Source: Klebsormidium nitens (lineage: Eukaryota > Streptophyta > Klebsormidiophyceae > Klebsormidiales > Klebsormidiaceae). From it: a DNA stretch of 64,000 nt. Made by a program: the position numbers and the translations under genes. The stretch spans positions 1 to 64,000 of the forward strand of contig DF237120.1 of NCBI GenBank assembly GCA_000708835.1, in the 5' to 3' direction. The notes below the pieces were generated by a model. The model had not been told where the DNA came from, searched no databases, and saw only the letters and a list, made by a program, of their open reading frames with translations. Every line of letters starts with the position of its first letter. The first letter of the stretch is position 1. This document shows, in pieces, positions 11,749 to 23,906 of this stretch.

Positions 11749-14640
11749 CCGCGCCGCCGGCCGAACCTCCGCAACCGTCATCCCCCTCAGCGCCTTCTCG
11801 AGCGCAGGCCGGTCCCCCCCGAATCGATCTAGGGGGGCTAGCTTCTGGCTCCCACACCTCCGGAGCAGTGCCGCTCTGACCCCCCCTAAGAGCGAACACA
11901 CGTTTGCGTGCTGCGTGAAATACTGTTCGTACAGCCATTCTAAAACCGGAAGAGAGAGCGCGAACCCTAGATCGTGGTCCAAGAAAAGGGGGGTAACTAC
12001 GGCGTGTAGGCGGTTTGCTGGGGGAGGGGTTGGGAAGACTTCGGTGCGGAGGAGGAAGAGCGCCGCGGGGGTGAGGAGCAGTTGGAGGGATGTGGCGGCG
12101 GTCGCGGAAAGTAGGAGAAAGAGAGGTAGCTCGGAACGCCACTCGCTGCATGGACAAAAAAGGCACTTGATGTAGGAAATAACGATGAGCTGATGGTCTC
12201 GTTTGGCGATGTTTCAATTTTGAACCACTTCCAACCCTTTCAAATACTTCATCGAGTATTGCGGTTTTACCGAAATCCCACGGTATCAAAAACTCATTTT
12301 TTTGAATGAACACGAAAATGATGACTTTCTAAAGTCATTGTATTAGGAGGGAAACAAATGCCACGCCACCAATCTGGCCGGCCCTTAACAATCTCACGAA
12401 ACTTGGTTACGTTTCAAGGGTTAAGCAATAACGAGACCCGTTTACCTAAGGATGAGCACCAGTTGTTCCAACGTGGCCGGGTCGGCCGCCTCTGGCTCCT
12501 CCACAAGAATCACGATCGGTTGGTCTCCCTTGGCAGCCTGTCGGTGCCACGCCCGCAAAGCCCCGACGTCGGCAGCCTGTACACAAAGGCGTCATCTTCG
12601 TCACTGACTATTGAAAAGTGCACGAAGGACGGGTCAAGATCAATTATGTATAGCATGGTCGCATCTGAGCTCAGGGAAAAGGTTGCTAATCGGTTCCTAT
12701 GATTTTCCAAAACGTGATTGCCTTCCTGGCCACATCTGCCAAGACTTAGAGGTTGGAAATCAAGGGTAGGAACATTGAGGATTGTCGCAATTCTGGGTAT
12801 TATGGTCCCAGCAGTCTACAAATGTGCACTACCAGGACCTCTAGCTACCGAAACCTCCGTACCGAACTTTTGCAAAGTCCAAGAGAAAAGGTTTGGGTGG
12901 CCTCCGCGGTATCAAACATCGGCAAGGTTAGGAGTTTGGTACCGAGAAGCTCCAAACTCCACCGTCGGGAATTCGAGTTGCGTAGATGCGACCATACTAA
13001 CAGGAAGGCCTAAAGAGCGTCGACGAAGCCCTGGAAGGGTAAGAGATGCTCGAAGTGCATCCAACAAACATATTTCTAGCATCGAAACACGTCAAAAGCC
13101 TGTGGAGGGGGTCCTGCAGGCATTCGAATATTCTGAAGAGGTTCGTGTCACTTCCAAACATGTCCAGGTGCGTTTTTTTTCCGCTAATTGGTAATGAAGG
13201 GAGCAACGTCCTACAGGCTTGTCAGGTTCTTTTCTCGAATGGGTTGCCGTGTTTCTGGATCTCTTAGGACCGCCTTTCTGACGAGACAGAAATCGTCTCA
13301 AGTTGCATACCGAGCAATTCTAACAAGTCGGAACCTCTTAACTTTTACGAATCAGGTGACAAGCCGCACAACCTTTTCCTGACGGGATAAGCTCCCAGGC
13401 TTCCGGTCAGGCAGATTGTAATTTCCGAAGAGGGAAAAAGTCAACTTTTGCGCACTTGCCTCGACTTCCACCCCTATGAGCTGCTTCACAAGCCCTCTCA
13501 GCGCCTCGTTTGCCCCCCTGCGCACTCCCCCGGCCATCGACATGTGAGCGACGTGTAACCCCCTCTCGCGCAGATACCCCGCCCAAACCGCTGATCGTTC
13601 CACTGTGATCCGAGGGCGTGACCCCCCCCAAAAGAAGCAGCCCCGAATAAAGCCGGCTGTGCAGGGTTTGGAAGGGCCGGAGGGCCGCAAGGGCGTCAGG
13701 GTCCAGCTGAGGGGGGGTGGATTCGCCCTGCTGGTCGGGGGGGGGTCCATAGGAAAGTTGGGAGTCGTAATGGACACTGCTCAGACGGTCAGCGACGGAC
13801 TGGTAGAAGGGCTGGTGAAGCTTGTCGAGCGCTGCCTGCAGAAGGGAAAGAAGTTTGTAATCTGACACTTTACATACTCTTCTATGTTGACAACAGGTAT
13901 CTTGGGAGTTGGTATCATACCCTTCTTATGTGTTCTGCTTTATTGGTGTGCTTTATATGGTCTAGGCACGTGGGGAGAGGAGTAGGGGCGCTGTCTGCAT
14001 TCAACGCTTTCAAATGCAGAAACTCGAATTGCTGAAATGGGCCCCGTCACGAAGGGACCATTGCACTATCTGTCAAGCATGATCAAGCAATGAGGACAAT
14101 TCTCCTAACCCAAAGCACTAACCAGGCCTTGAAGTGCCATCAGAAAGGACTCACTTGTACACTGGCGCTCACTCGCTGCCATGCTTCATTGTAAGTGGCT
14201 ACCCGGTAATCCGCTTCTCCCCATGCTAGTTCTGGTGCGGTGTCATCAGCAGCTGGCCCCTTGCCGCGGGGCTCGGCTTTGTGCAAGATAAAAGACTCCT
14301 GGACAAGGAAGCACACAAGCTCTGTTAGAAAGGCAAAGTCCACACGCAGAAGCAAGTGACCATTCAAATTGTAGCGAACTAGGTGACGTTCTGGCTTTAA
14401 AGTTGTAGTGGTCAGCTTTGCATCAGGCTTGGAGGATCTGAAAAGTCTGGTTGAACGCTGCGTGCTTGGGCCGCCAAACAAAAATGTCAACAGAATAGCT
14501 AGCTCTAAGACCACTCGGTACAAAGATTGTTGTCAGAATTGGCAAGCACCACGCTGCTCAGATCATACACCAAGCAAGTTTGAGCTGAGTACCTGGATGG
14601 TTAGGAAGTTGTCCTCATCATCCTTGCTTTGGTCCGCCAT
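11749..14640 (-). CDS. Origin recognition complex subunit 3 (N-terminal half)
   Basis: ORC3 is a core subunit of the six-protein complex that marks replication origins and loads the MCM helicase. Five exons were reconstructed: 14593-14640 (start MADQSKDDEDNF), 14155-14298 (ESFILHKAEPR, then NEAWQRVSASVQ), 13460-13835 (LLLLGGVTPSDHSG, then YLRERGLHVAHMS), 12446-12576 (QPIVILVEEPEAADPATLEQ) and 11749-12145 (EWRSELPLFLLL, then WLYEQYFTQHANVCSLL). The HKA leader, GGV..DH, HVA, IVIL.E.E and SEW patterns match my knowledge of plant ORC3. Exon 3 is 376 nt and has one extra base in a GGGG run (minus strand) at 13577-13580, so the frame shifts; without it all phases agree. Exon 3 ends at a GC donor (GAG|GCAAGT). 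Only about 365 of an expected ~700 residues are placed; if exon 5 is not spliced, it stops at 11737. It is either a real gene with an assembly error or a decaying copy. Confidence 0.7.
12147..12445 (-). other. ORC3 intron 4
   Basis: No coding content was seen. The intron lies between exons 12446-12576 and 11749-12145, with a GTAAAC donor and a TGCAG acceptor. It includes a short A/T-rich stretch around 12290-12345. Confidence 0.55.
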
Positions 14641-15766
14641 GATCCTTGTCCAGAGCTCGAAGTCAAATTTCAAATGACAAAGCTTTGAAATGGTAGCACG
14701 TGCACCATTGATATTGTATATTCTGCCGCCACGACATCTATAGGAATGACGTGGCGATTCTGCACCGTTCGATGCGTACCTGTCGCCATGGCCTAACGGC
14801 TATCTACCTGCATTTGACCGTTAGGACTGCTGCTTTCGCCTTGCGAGCATTTGCTTATGTTGTCTTGCATCTTGTGACTGGAGCTACGGCTCACCTATAA
14901 AGGTGGACTTCTCCACCGTGTAAGTCCTCATTCCTGATTTCCAAGTTTGAGGCATCCAATCTCTAGCAAGTTTCTCAACTCTCGAGCTCCGCTCTTCCCG
15001 GCCGCTAAGCTCCCTACTAGTGTATAAGTCTCCAATTTCCTTGTGAAATTAGTCGGAGATTACACATTTTGATCGGCTTCAGCCTTCAGGATCAGGATCT
15101 GTCTTTGACTCTGAGACGCTTCCTCCAACCTGGTTTTAGTCATTGACCAGGAAATCCATTCTTGCCGGCGCGGCTGCCGTTTGTTTTCCAGCGGCTGCTT
15201 TCACGGGCCCGTAGCGTGGGCGTTTCGCCGCGCCGGTGGCGGCGACCGTACTCTGAACGTTTCTGCTGACATTTGGATTCTGCGCTCGAAGATTCTTGGT
15301 TATCTGTAACGAGCTGGATAACCACAGCGCAGGCTGCATTGCAAAGAAGCTTGATCCAGCTTGATGATCAAGTTGATCCGGACAATTTAAACTTCAAGTT
15401 CAAGTTCAAGCGACAAGCTTCTCTAGTACAGCAACAGATCTAAAGACGTGATGAGTATGCAGGAGCAGGAGGCCGCATTAGTGGGGGCTTGAGTTGCAGG
15501 CAAGCGCACATTGTAGCTGAAATTGGAAATGAAAGGGTTCCATCTCGATTGGGGCCGTGCACTTTGGCAGCTGAGCAGCAACGGATCCGGAAAGAAGGCG
15601 GCAGCTAGCCACAATGTGATCAGTAGCGCCGCAGCAGTCGCTGGTTGTGGCAGTGGCCTTGCAAGGTTTGGCAGCTCTTTCAGCAGCTTGTTGCTGCACA
15701 AAGCGCCAGGTGTGGAAGCAAAAGAGTGCCAGACTACATCACAATCTGTGTCTGTGCGCGCCACTA
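14641..15766. other. ORC3 upstream region up to the assembly gap
   Basis: It contains the 5' flank of ORC3 (minus strand). A TATA-like CCTATAAAGG occurs at about 14895 in the plus orientation. An open frame from 15523 runs into the gap with Ala/Ser-rich composition, but with nothing beyond the gap it cannot be judged. Confidence 0.35.
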
Positions 15767-16731
15767 NNNNNNNNNNNNNNNNNNNNNNNNNNNNNNNNNN
15801 NNNNNNNNNNNNNNNNNNNNNNNNNNNNNNNNNNNNNNNNNNNNNNNNNNNNNNNNNNNNNNNNNNNNNNNNNNNNNNNNNNNNNNNNNNNNNNNNNNNN
15901 NNNNNNNNNNNNNNNNNNNNNNNNNNNNNNNNNNNNNNNNNNNNNNNNNNNNNNNNNNNNNNNNNNNNNNNNNNNNNNNNNNNNNNNNNNNNNNNNNNNN
16001 NNNNNNNNNNNNNNNNNNNNNNNNNNNNNNNNNNNNNNNNNNNNNNNNNNNNNNNNNNNNNNNNNNNNNNNNNNNNNNNNNNNNNNNNNNNNNNNNNNNN
16101 NNNNNNNNNNNNNNNNNNNNNNNNNNNNNNNNNNNNNNNNNNNNNNNNNNNNNNNNNNNNNNNNNNNNNNNNNNNNNNNNNNNNNNNNNNNNNNNNNNNN
16201 NNNNNNNNNNNNNNNNNNNNNNNNNNNNNNNNNNNNNNNNNNNNNNNNNNNNNNNNNNNNNNNNNNNNNNNNNNNNNNNNNNNNNNNNNNNNNNNNNNNN
16301 NNNNNNNNNNNNNNNNNNNNNNNNNNNNNNNNNNNNNNNNNNNNNNNNNNNNNNNNNNNNNNNNNNNNNNNNNNNNNNNNNNNNNNNNNNNNNNNNNNNN
16401 NNNNNNNNNNNNNNNNNNNNNNNNNNNNNNNNNNNNNNNNNNNNNNNNNNNNNNNNNNNNNNNNNNNNNNNNNNNNNNNNNNNNNNNNNNNNNNNNNNNN
16501 NNNNNNNNNNNNNNNNNNNNNNNNNNNNNNNNNNNNNNNNNNNNNNNNNNNNNNNNNNNNNNNNNNNNNNNNNNNNNNNNNNNNNNNNNNNNNNNNNNNN
16601 NNNNNNNNNNNNNNNNNNNNNNNNNNNNNNNNNNNNNNNNNNNNNNNNNNNNNNNNNNNNNNNNNNNNNNNNNNNNNNNNNNNNNNNNNNNNNNNNNNNN
16701 NNNNNNNNNNNNNNNNNNNNNNNNNNNNNNN
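15767..16731. other. Assembly gap (965 N)
   Basis: An unbroken run of N. Any frame spanning it is an artefact. Confidence 1.
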
Positions 16732-19136
16732 TACTTGTAAGCAGCCCGTAGCAAAAAACCGACCTCGATTTGGCCATGTTTCGAGTGATTGGTGGTAGGA
16801 AACGTCCTACCGGGCCAAGAACGGGCAAAGTGCTGACATACTGTGGGCTGTACTTGACCTGTACATGTGTACTTTTCGACCGTACGGGTGTACATTTTCA
16901 AAATCTCCGGGTCCACGGACCTACGGGAAGGTCTTGGGTTCGACCCCAACCAAGATCGCCAAAAACTTTTCTTTTTACCATGCCGCTAGGGAGCTAAAAT
17001 TATGAGTGCCGGAATTGGCCCTACCTGATCCTGCGAGCCCCCCTATGCTAAGTTAGTTTTGCTTCTGAGCATGCCTGAGAACCCTTGTCATTTACATTAT
17101 CTCATTTTCGGGCTTGTAGTTGATTGCCATGGTCGAATCAGATGTGATCTTGTGATGTGAGATTGCTGTAAAACAACATCTTGTAATCTTGCTTACCCGA
17201 GCTTTTCTGCCGCAGCCCAATGCAGTCCCCAACATTCTGCCAATCCATGCCTAGGCAGAAGTGGCACTGCGTCCTTCATGTAAGTTGGCAGTTGTTTCCT
17301 GAGAGCAGGGTCCGTTTTTGAGCAGACTGGATTTTGGGCGGTTATGCAGCTTGCACTTGCCTCCGTCAGAGACTCACATGTTGTATGCTAGTTGAAACAC
17401 TTACTGCACAGCCAATCATTTCTCTAGTTGCCCTATTTGCAAGGAGAGCAGGCAACAGATGCATATGAAAAGCCTTCCTTTTGCTTTTGTTATCTTTGAG
17501 GAAATTGTCAGAAAGAATAAGCAAGATAAACGGAGCGGAGCATGGCTCAGTTCATCCTCAGAATCCGCTTGGCGGTGGACGCTTCTGTCTGTGCTAAAAA
17601 TGCATGCAAACGTTGGGATCACCCTTTGTAGCAGAGAGACCCAAACTCTAGTGGAATGGCCAAGAGTCTCTAGATTTGAACACACTCTGTAATCTGCATT
17701 CACTATAGCTAATGTGATGCAGGACAAGGGCCCCCCTCTTATCAGACAAGAACGAGGTACTGCTAATGACCCTTTGCTCTGAACCTTCAAGGATCTGTTC
17801 ACTTCATGTTCTGAAGTTGCCTCTTTGCTGCTCTCATAGCATTGGCATGGCATGCTTGGGGATATCAAACTTGTACTTTCAAGACAGGGAATGAATTCGA
17901 CGCTTGCGTTCTTGCTTATCCACCTTTCACAATCTGTTCTGTGCATTATCGAGAGCCAATGTTGCTCTGACTCGCTTTGAGAATGCACAAGGTATCTGAC
18001 ATGTTGATCCACTCCATTGATATGATGAACGTGCAGAGAGACATGCACACATGCTAGTTGAACTCCTTGACCTGCAGGAAGGTAAAATCCGAGTTCAAGT
18101 ATCGGAAAGGTCCATAGCTGGACAGTATGAATCGCTTTACTTTCACCATCTGGCCGCTCTTTCTAACAAATATGGACCGGGCAAATTGACAACCAAAGAA
18201 GGTTTTGCTCTGAAGCGGGTTTGATTATGATTCTCAGGATTCTGGTAACTACTACTATATTCTAGGTGAGCCTTCAGATACATCTGAGCATAGTTGTCTC
18301 TTCATTCTACCGCTTGGATGCTTGAATTAACCCGACCTACCCCTGGCACCAACTTATCGTGCATTGAGATTAAGGCCTGCAATGGCACCGTAAACCAACA
18401 GTAACCCTGAGACGACATCCGTTGTCACAGCCAAACCCTGCACTCAACACCTGCACACAACAAGTGGACCCACCACGGAGCCCAGGTCTGAATCAAGACG
18501 GACTGAAAGCTGTCACTGATTTGGTGTTATTTGGATTATGCTTTTCGAACTTGGAAGACAAGAATTGAAAATGGTTTTGTATTTGTTTCCATGTGTTGCG
18601 AGTTCAGACTGCTGTAACCTTCTCTTTCCTGCACACCTTCACAAGAAAGCCGCCTCAGCATCTTGGGAGTCTGCAAATTGCCGCTAGTCGCTTCTTACAT
18701 GGATATCTTTGTTGACATAAACCAAGGCCGGGGCTAACCCAGAACTGCCATATACGTGTTAGTTGCGATTTAGGGTAACTCGAGTACTGTAACCAACCGA
18801 ATAAACCTGGTCATTGCTCAACTTGCTCCCTGGCACGATGACCTATCCCGGAAGGTTCCCTGCGGCCTTCAACGTGTCAAGCCTGAGATGACACATCGAA
18901 TCAATAGAACTCGATCTCTTACGACTCATCTTGAATTTCCATGTAATTTGTTGTACATACCTATGCCCCTCAAGTCCTGTTGAGTCCTAGGATCTGGGCC
19001 ATACCAGGACTCGTAAAGGCTTGGTTGTCAATGTCAGAGTTGACCTCTCAAGTTTCTGAGTCAGTATCGAGCTGACTCCTAGAAGGTTTCGAACTTCTGG
19101 ATTGACGATCGGAATGAAGACTACAGTGTTTTGCAG
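16732..19136. other. No gene recognised
   Basis: About 2.4 kb. The longest frame (minus strand, 17416-18048, 210 residues) shows no domain, no repeat and no supporting splice context, so I do not call it. Confidence 0.45.
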
Positions 19137-20216
19137 ATGCAAATCTTAAGTTCGAGCACAACAAGACGCTCCCTGTTTCACCGGAGCTCGGCCGCCACAA
19201 ATCCCTTTTGATCAGACCCGAAACTGGAAATACGGATGTTGCGAGGAGTCTTCCGCAAAAGTTTTCCCGGTGTGGCTCCGTGAATTTGATTGGCGACATA
19301 AGTTTTGCGGCCCAAGTGGCTTCAGATGTGTAGAGATAAAAATACTCGTTTCATGTTTGTGCAGACCCCAAGGAGAAGGACTTTACCATCCGATTCCCGA
19401 GAATCGATGCTAAGCCGGTTGAGTTCACTTTCAGGGTGCCGGGTGAGGAGGGATTGCGGCGAATAGTGAGGCACTTTAACGCGGTCGGATTTATCCCCGT
19501 CGACTCAGATCCACGGAACAAGCCTATTCTCATGAGCTTTGCTCGCATTTAGCCGGGCGTGGTGTATCGCCTTATTCCACCGACACCCTTGTCGGCAAGA
19601 AGCAGTGATGAAAGATTCCAGGAGATGATGGAACTGATCGGGGCTCGTGAGGTCTTGGACGGGCTAGAAGAGGCCACCGCCAATGCCAAGGAGGAGGCCA
19701 TATCGTCGACCAAAGAGAATGTGGTGGGTCAGCCCAACACAACCGAGCGGGAAGTCTCACCGGTGACAGACCAAGGTCAGTCTCTGTTCGATCCGCCATC
19801 TGACGAAAACGTACATGCACATCGTAGCATGGTTCCTCTTCCAAAAGTTTGCGCTGTTAGTATTCGATGTGACCGAAAAGGCTTGCTTGATTGCCCTTGT
19901 GCCAAAGAACTGGAGTCATGTTTCGCCTCGAGGCAAGCTGGTAACAAACATGACGCTTAGGTGTACGATCTTGTCAAAGACCCAGTCAAGGCCAATCCGC
20001 ATTGTCCTCGGATTGGCTGAGGAGGCGGAAACTCCCTTGCACAACTTGGAGGCCTTTTATCATCTTTGTGAAGCTCGGTCAAGGTTCAACCGCCTGGAAA
20101 AGCCCACCTTGACAGGCAATGTGAATCCTAGAGCGTTTGAAAAGGCGGTCTGTCAGATGAGGTTTTTGTTTGCAATGTCCCTTGCCAATATCCCACCACT
20201 GTTTTACCGTAACTGA
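19137..20216 (+). pseudogene. Unrecognised coding-like segments, interrupted
   Basis: After an acceptor-like TTTTGCAG, a frame from 19137 reads FEHNKTLPVSPELGRHKSL onward to about 19330. A second acceptor (TTTGTGCAG at 19364) opens a segment with KDFTIRFPRIDAKPVEFTF and RRIVRHFNAVGFIPVDSD. This ends at TAG 19550-19552, yet the same frame continues with coding-like sequence (FQEMMELIGAREVLDGLEE) to 19960. A different frame then carries ETPLHNLEAFYHLCEARSRF to a stop at 20216. I recognise no family. It could be a true multi-exon gene whose introns I mis-set, two genes, or a relic with a nonsense change. No retroelement enzyme motif is visible. Confidence 0.35.
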
Positions 20217-23200
20217 AAGGGGAATGGGGATGCTTAAAGATAAATGTCCTTCAATTCTTTGGCTAGAGGTCCGAGCGGAGTCGTCACGACAAATCAGGAC
20301 CCTGTAGTCCTCACTGTCGAGAGTGTTTATTAGTAAGCAGAAGAATCCTCAAAGTCTCAATCAGGATGATTGATGGGTATTTGCCTTGACCTTCTGCGCT
20401 CTTCCTTATCGAAGTTCACTATCGTTTCCAGATATGAAGCGTTCAGACTTTAGGCTCTTCTTGTTGCAGCGCGTTTGTCTCGAGCCCCCTTGCCAATTCT
20501 TAAACATTCAACCGAGTCTTCTAAGTGAGGCTTTTAGTACTTGGACCTCGTTATGCTAATTCAACCAGGAGATCCCTGACCAACAGATTGACACGCGTTG
20601 TAAGCATTTCAAGTTTGTCAGACAAATACCCGTCTTTTCTTTCAAAAAGATTGTGACTCCTCGAAGAGCTAAAGCAGACTGTGTATAGTGAGGACACTGC
20701 CTTTCCAGAGAAACGTCTTGGGAGGCAAAGCTCACGTTGCTGTGCTTTAATTTCTTTACTTTGCAGCAACCACGGATGGTGCAACAGAGGGAAGGCCCCT
20801 AGCGGGGGCTAAGAAGAGAGGAAGGCCAAGAGGGCAATATGCGCACAGCTGAGAACAATATGGAGACTACGAAGTACAGTCCCGTTGGGAAATCCATCTT
20901 CTTGGACGTAGTGACTCCTTTTTGCCGCAAGGCTTTATGATGTCAGCGGCACTGTGTACTTGTAAAGTATTGTAGGTTGTACTTTTGGCTTAGCCTCTTG
21001 GCCAGAAGAGAACGGACGGATAAGTTGCATAGATATTAAGAAAGTGTATCGTAATTCATGCAATGTATCGAAGGAAGCCGGCCCCGCTTTCAACGAACAC
21101 GCAAACCGAACAACTTACAAAACCCGGTGTAAATATGTAATCCTGCACCGTACGTCGCGGTGATTTTTGAATCACGATCGCCGGTTTGTTTGGAAAGAAC
21201 AACGAACTTAAATGCTTCAAAAGTAAATTGCTTCGTGAGTGAGTGTAGGTTGACATGACCGTCGGAAAACTGACTGGCGCCGTTCATGATACAACAATCC
21301 CACAACAATGTTCAACTTCCGACGGATCGGTTCGCTCGATTGGATAAAATCACTATATGCAGGTTCGAAGCCGTCCCCGGGCGCCGTGCCAGGGTGCCGC
21401 CTGCAGGCCGACAATGTCAAACTGACCGTATACTAACTAGTGAACGGTGACTCGCACATGATCTTACGGGCCGCCGCGGGGCCGGGGCGCTTAGTATGCG
21501 CGGCATTGAATTCGATCGGAGCATGTCACTTGCATATGGCAATATGTGCCAATTGAACGTCTACGTAAGAACTAGCCTAGTCATTCAAGGAACGGATCGA
21601 ACTCGTCGAGTAGTACAGCTAATTGGGTAATCAAGTAATAGCAAGACGGGCCATGTCAGTTTCACAAGCTAGCTAGGGTGGGTATCGGGCGAGTCAAATT
21701 TGACTCGGGTTGCGACAATTTTGTTATACCCGGTATCGAATATCGTCAGCGATACCGGCGGTTCGCGTCACGCAGACTCAGGATTCTGTTACTCGTACGG
21801 TACAATTACCGTAGTCCAACGTGATGATTCCGAACGGAATTTCCCAGTAATATTTTCCAACAATCCGACCAAGAATGCGGAATTATTTATGCAGATTCCG
21901 ACCAGAATCCGAATGCCCTATGTTCACACTGGAAGAAGCAATTCAAGGCCTATTTTGGCAGTTTTCTGCCTTCCGAGGACCATTTCCGGATTATTTTCCC
22001 TTTCCGAATTTTAACTTTCCGAACGGGAAATCTGGATTTCTGACTTTCCGAATGCAAATAATTATTTATTTATTCGGATTCGTTACCTTGGACTACGGTA
22101 CTCGGATTTTTTTGCTCGGCCGTGAGTATGTGTCATGGAGTTGTAAGGTAGTGTTATGTTTTACACTTTGCAAGAAGCATCAAATTAGGGCTCAAGTAGG
22201 AGGCTCATGCAGCATATAGAAGCTTTTGACATGCAAAAAAAAATGTTGGGAGGGAGTCATTAGGGGTCCTTTGAAGCCCCAAATTCATGTATTGTTGAGG
22301 ACAAATCCCAAAAAGTAGCATACGAGGCGCAAAGTAGGCCGCCATTGTTGGTGCTTGAAAAGCGCCTTCTCTTACACTAGCCTTAGAATCTTGTGCACTA
22401 TCCTTTCGGTCTTGGTACCGCGGTACTCCACCGTGGTTCAAGTCGGAAGTTTCGATCAAGACCCTTAATTTCAAATGGGTCGATCGCGCAGACTCCGACG
22501 GTACGGTACCGCCGGAAAGTATGGACTTTACCGTTGCGCGACTTGTCAGAAGATTGCCGATTTGTGAACTCGGAGCCGATTCTACAATTTCACCGAGTAC
22601 GGTCGTCAGTACCGGTTACGACAATTGTCACGACGCGTGACACCGGTGTAACAAATTTGAAACCGTATTGTAACCCGGTCGATACCGCCGAGACCCACCA
22701 TAGGTTGCTTGTGTTGTGTCGCTGTGTGCAACAGTACGTATGGTACTAACATATCATGTAGTATGTCATGCGGTATACACAGTGCCACTGGATCAGTAAC
22801 CGGCGTAAGTCGCCACGTTATGCAAGCTATATAGGTGGTAACTTCTCATTTATTGACGCCCTTATACTAACTAATTAGCCACGCTAGAGCCGTGGAGCAC
22901 GGTCTCTGGCAGACCGGGGACAGGTAGTTTGTTGACTCTACAGCTTGCCAGCCAGTTGCTGCAGCTGTAAGTTGCATGTCCGGATCGGACATGCTCAATC
23001 TAGATCGGACGGAACCCATTGGAATGTTAAATCATTAATTTATTAAGATGTCAAGATGGCCGGATCGATTCAAATATAATCAGTTCCGCGACTTGCGAAG
23101 TTCCCGCCCAAGCTTGCATCAGTACGTGCCTCAGCTAACTAATGATACAGTGCATCCGCACTGTCATGCCGCAGTGCGTGCACTGAGCCGCGCCGCAAGC

Positions 23201-23906
23201 TGAGTCCGGCTGGAGAGCCCACGTACTGATGTTCTTATACGAGCTATGGGCGTTCAAGACTTGAACATTCAACTATAATTTTACGCCTACGGTATGCCAT
23301 GGAAGCCTATAGTATATGCCAGCTAGGCCGCCCAGCATGTGACTAGGTACGGCGCGGCCGCGGGCCCATTTTGAAACGAGGATATCTTCACTGTCGAATG
23401 AATCGCGGCCTGGCCGAGTTTGTAAAGGTCACCGTCAACGGCCTGATCATTTTTTGAATGCTGTGGAGTCCTCCATGTACATTCAGAAAAAGTATGATTG
23501 ACGTATGCCATGGCAACTTGTACCGTGACCGGAGGCCTTGTCGCAGATCAGCGGCGAAGCATCTAGTGGCAGTGGCACCGGCGGTCTCTAGATCATCCCT
23601 CTGCAGCAATGACAAGGGCGCGTGCTAGCATAGCTAGTGTCTCGAGCCAAGAAGCGCGGCCTCGAATTGCATGGTTCGAATGCGTGGAATCGACCGTTAC
23701 CTCAGTGCCTCAGACTCATCAATGACATTTCTTGTAAAATTTAGCCGGGGCAGCAGACAGTCTTTGTTAGAACGGGGTCGATGGGGCGACAAGCGCTGGC
23801 GTTTTCCCAGCCCCAACCTCCTCATGCGCACTGCGGTGTGGCACCGGCTCAAGTGAACTGAGTTCGACTGGCCCGTCCGTGCAACTGACTGAATTTGTAC
23901 AGCGGC
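20217..23906. other. Intergenic, no gene recognised
   Basis: About 3.7 kb with only short unsupported frames. The 21830-22080 stretch repeats short TTTCCGAA/TTCCGGAT words and is A/T-rich. Small GC-rich palindromic words are scattered (for example GGTACCGCGGTACTCC near 22415). Confidence 0.45.

Noticed and set aside
11741-12313. 190-codon minus-strand frame
   Set aside because: It overlaps the true ORC3 exon (11749-12145) in a different frame and lacks ORC3 character.
15423-16949. Long frames of 350-508 residues across the gap on several frames
   Set aside because: They are created by the run of N at 15767-16731 and contain almost no real residues.
16905-16970. tRNA-like GGGTTCGACCCC element
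   Set aside because: The T-arm-like stem gives only a six-base loop and no matching acceptor or anticodon stems could be drawn.
17416-18048. 210-codon frame, minus strand
   Set aside because: No recognisable motif, ordinary composition, no neighbouring exons; likely a chance frame.
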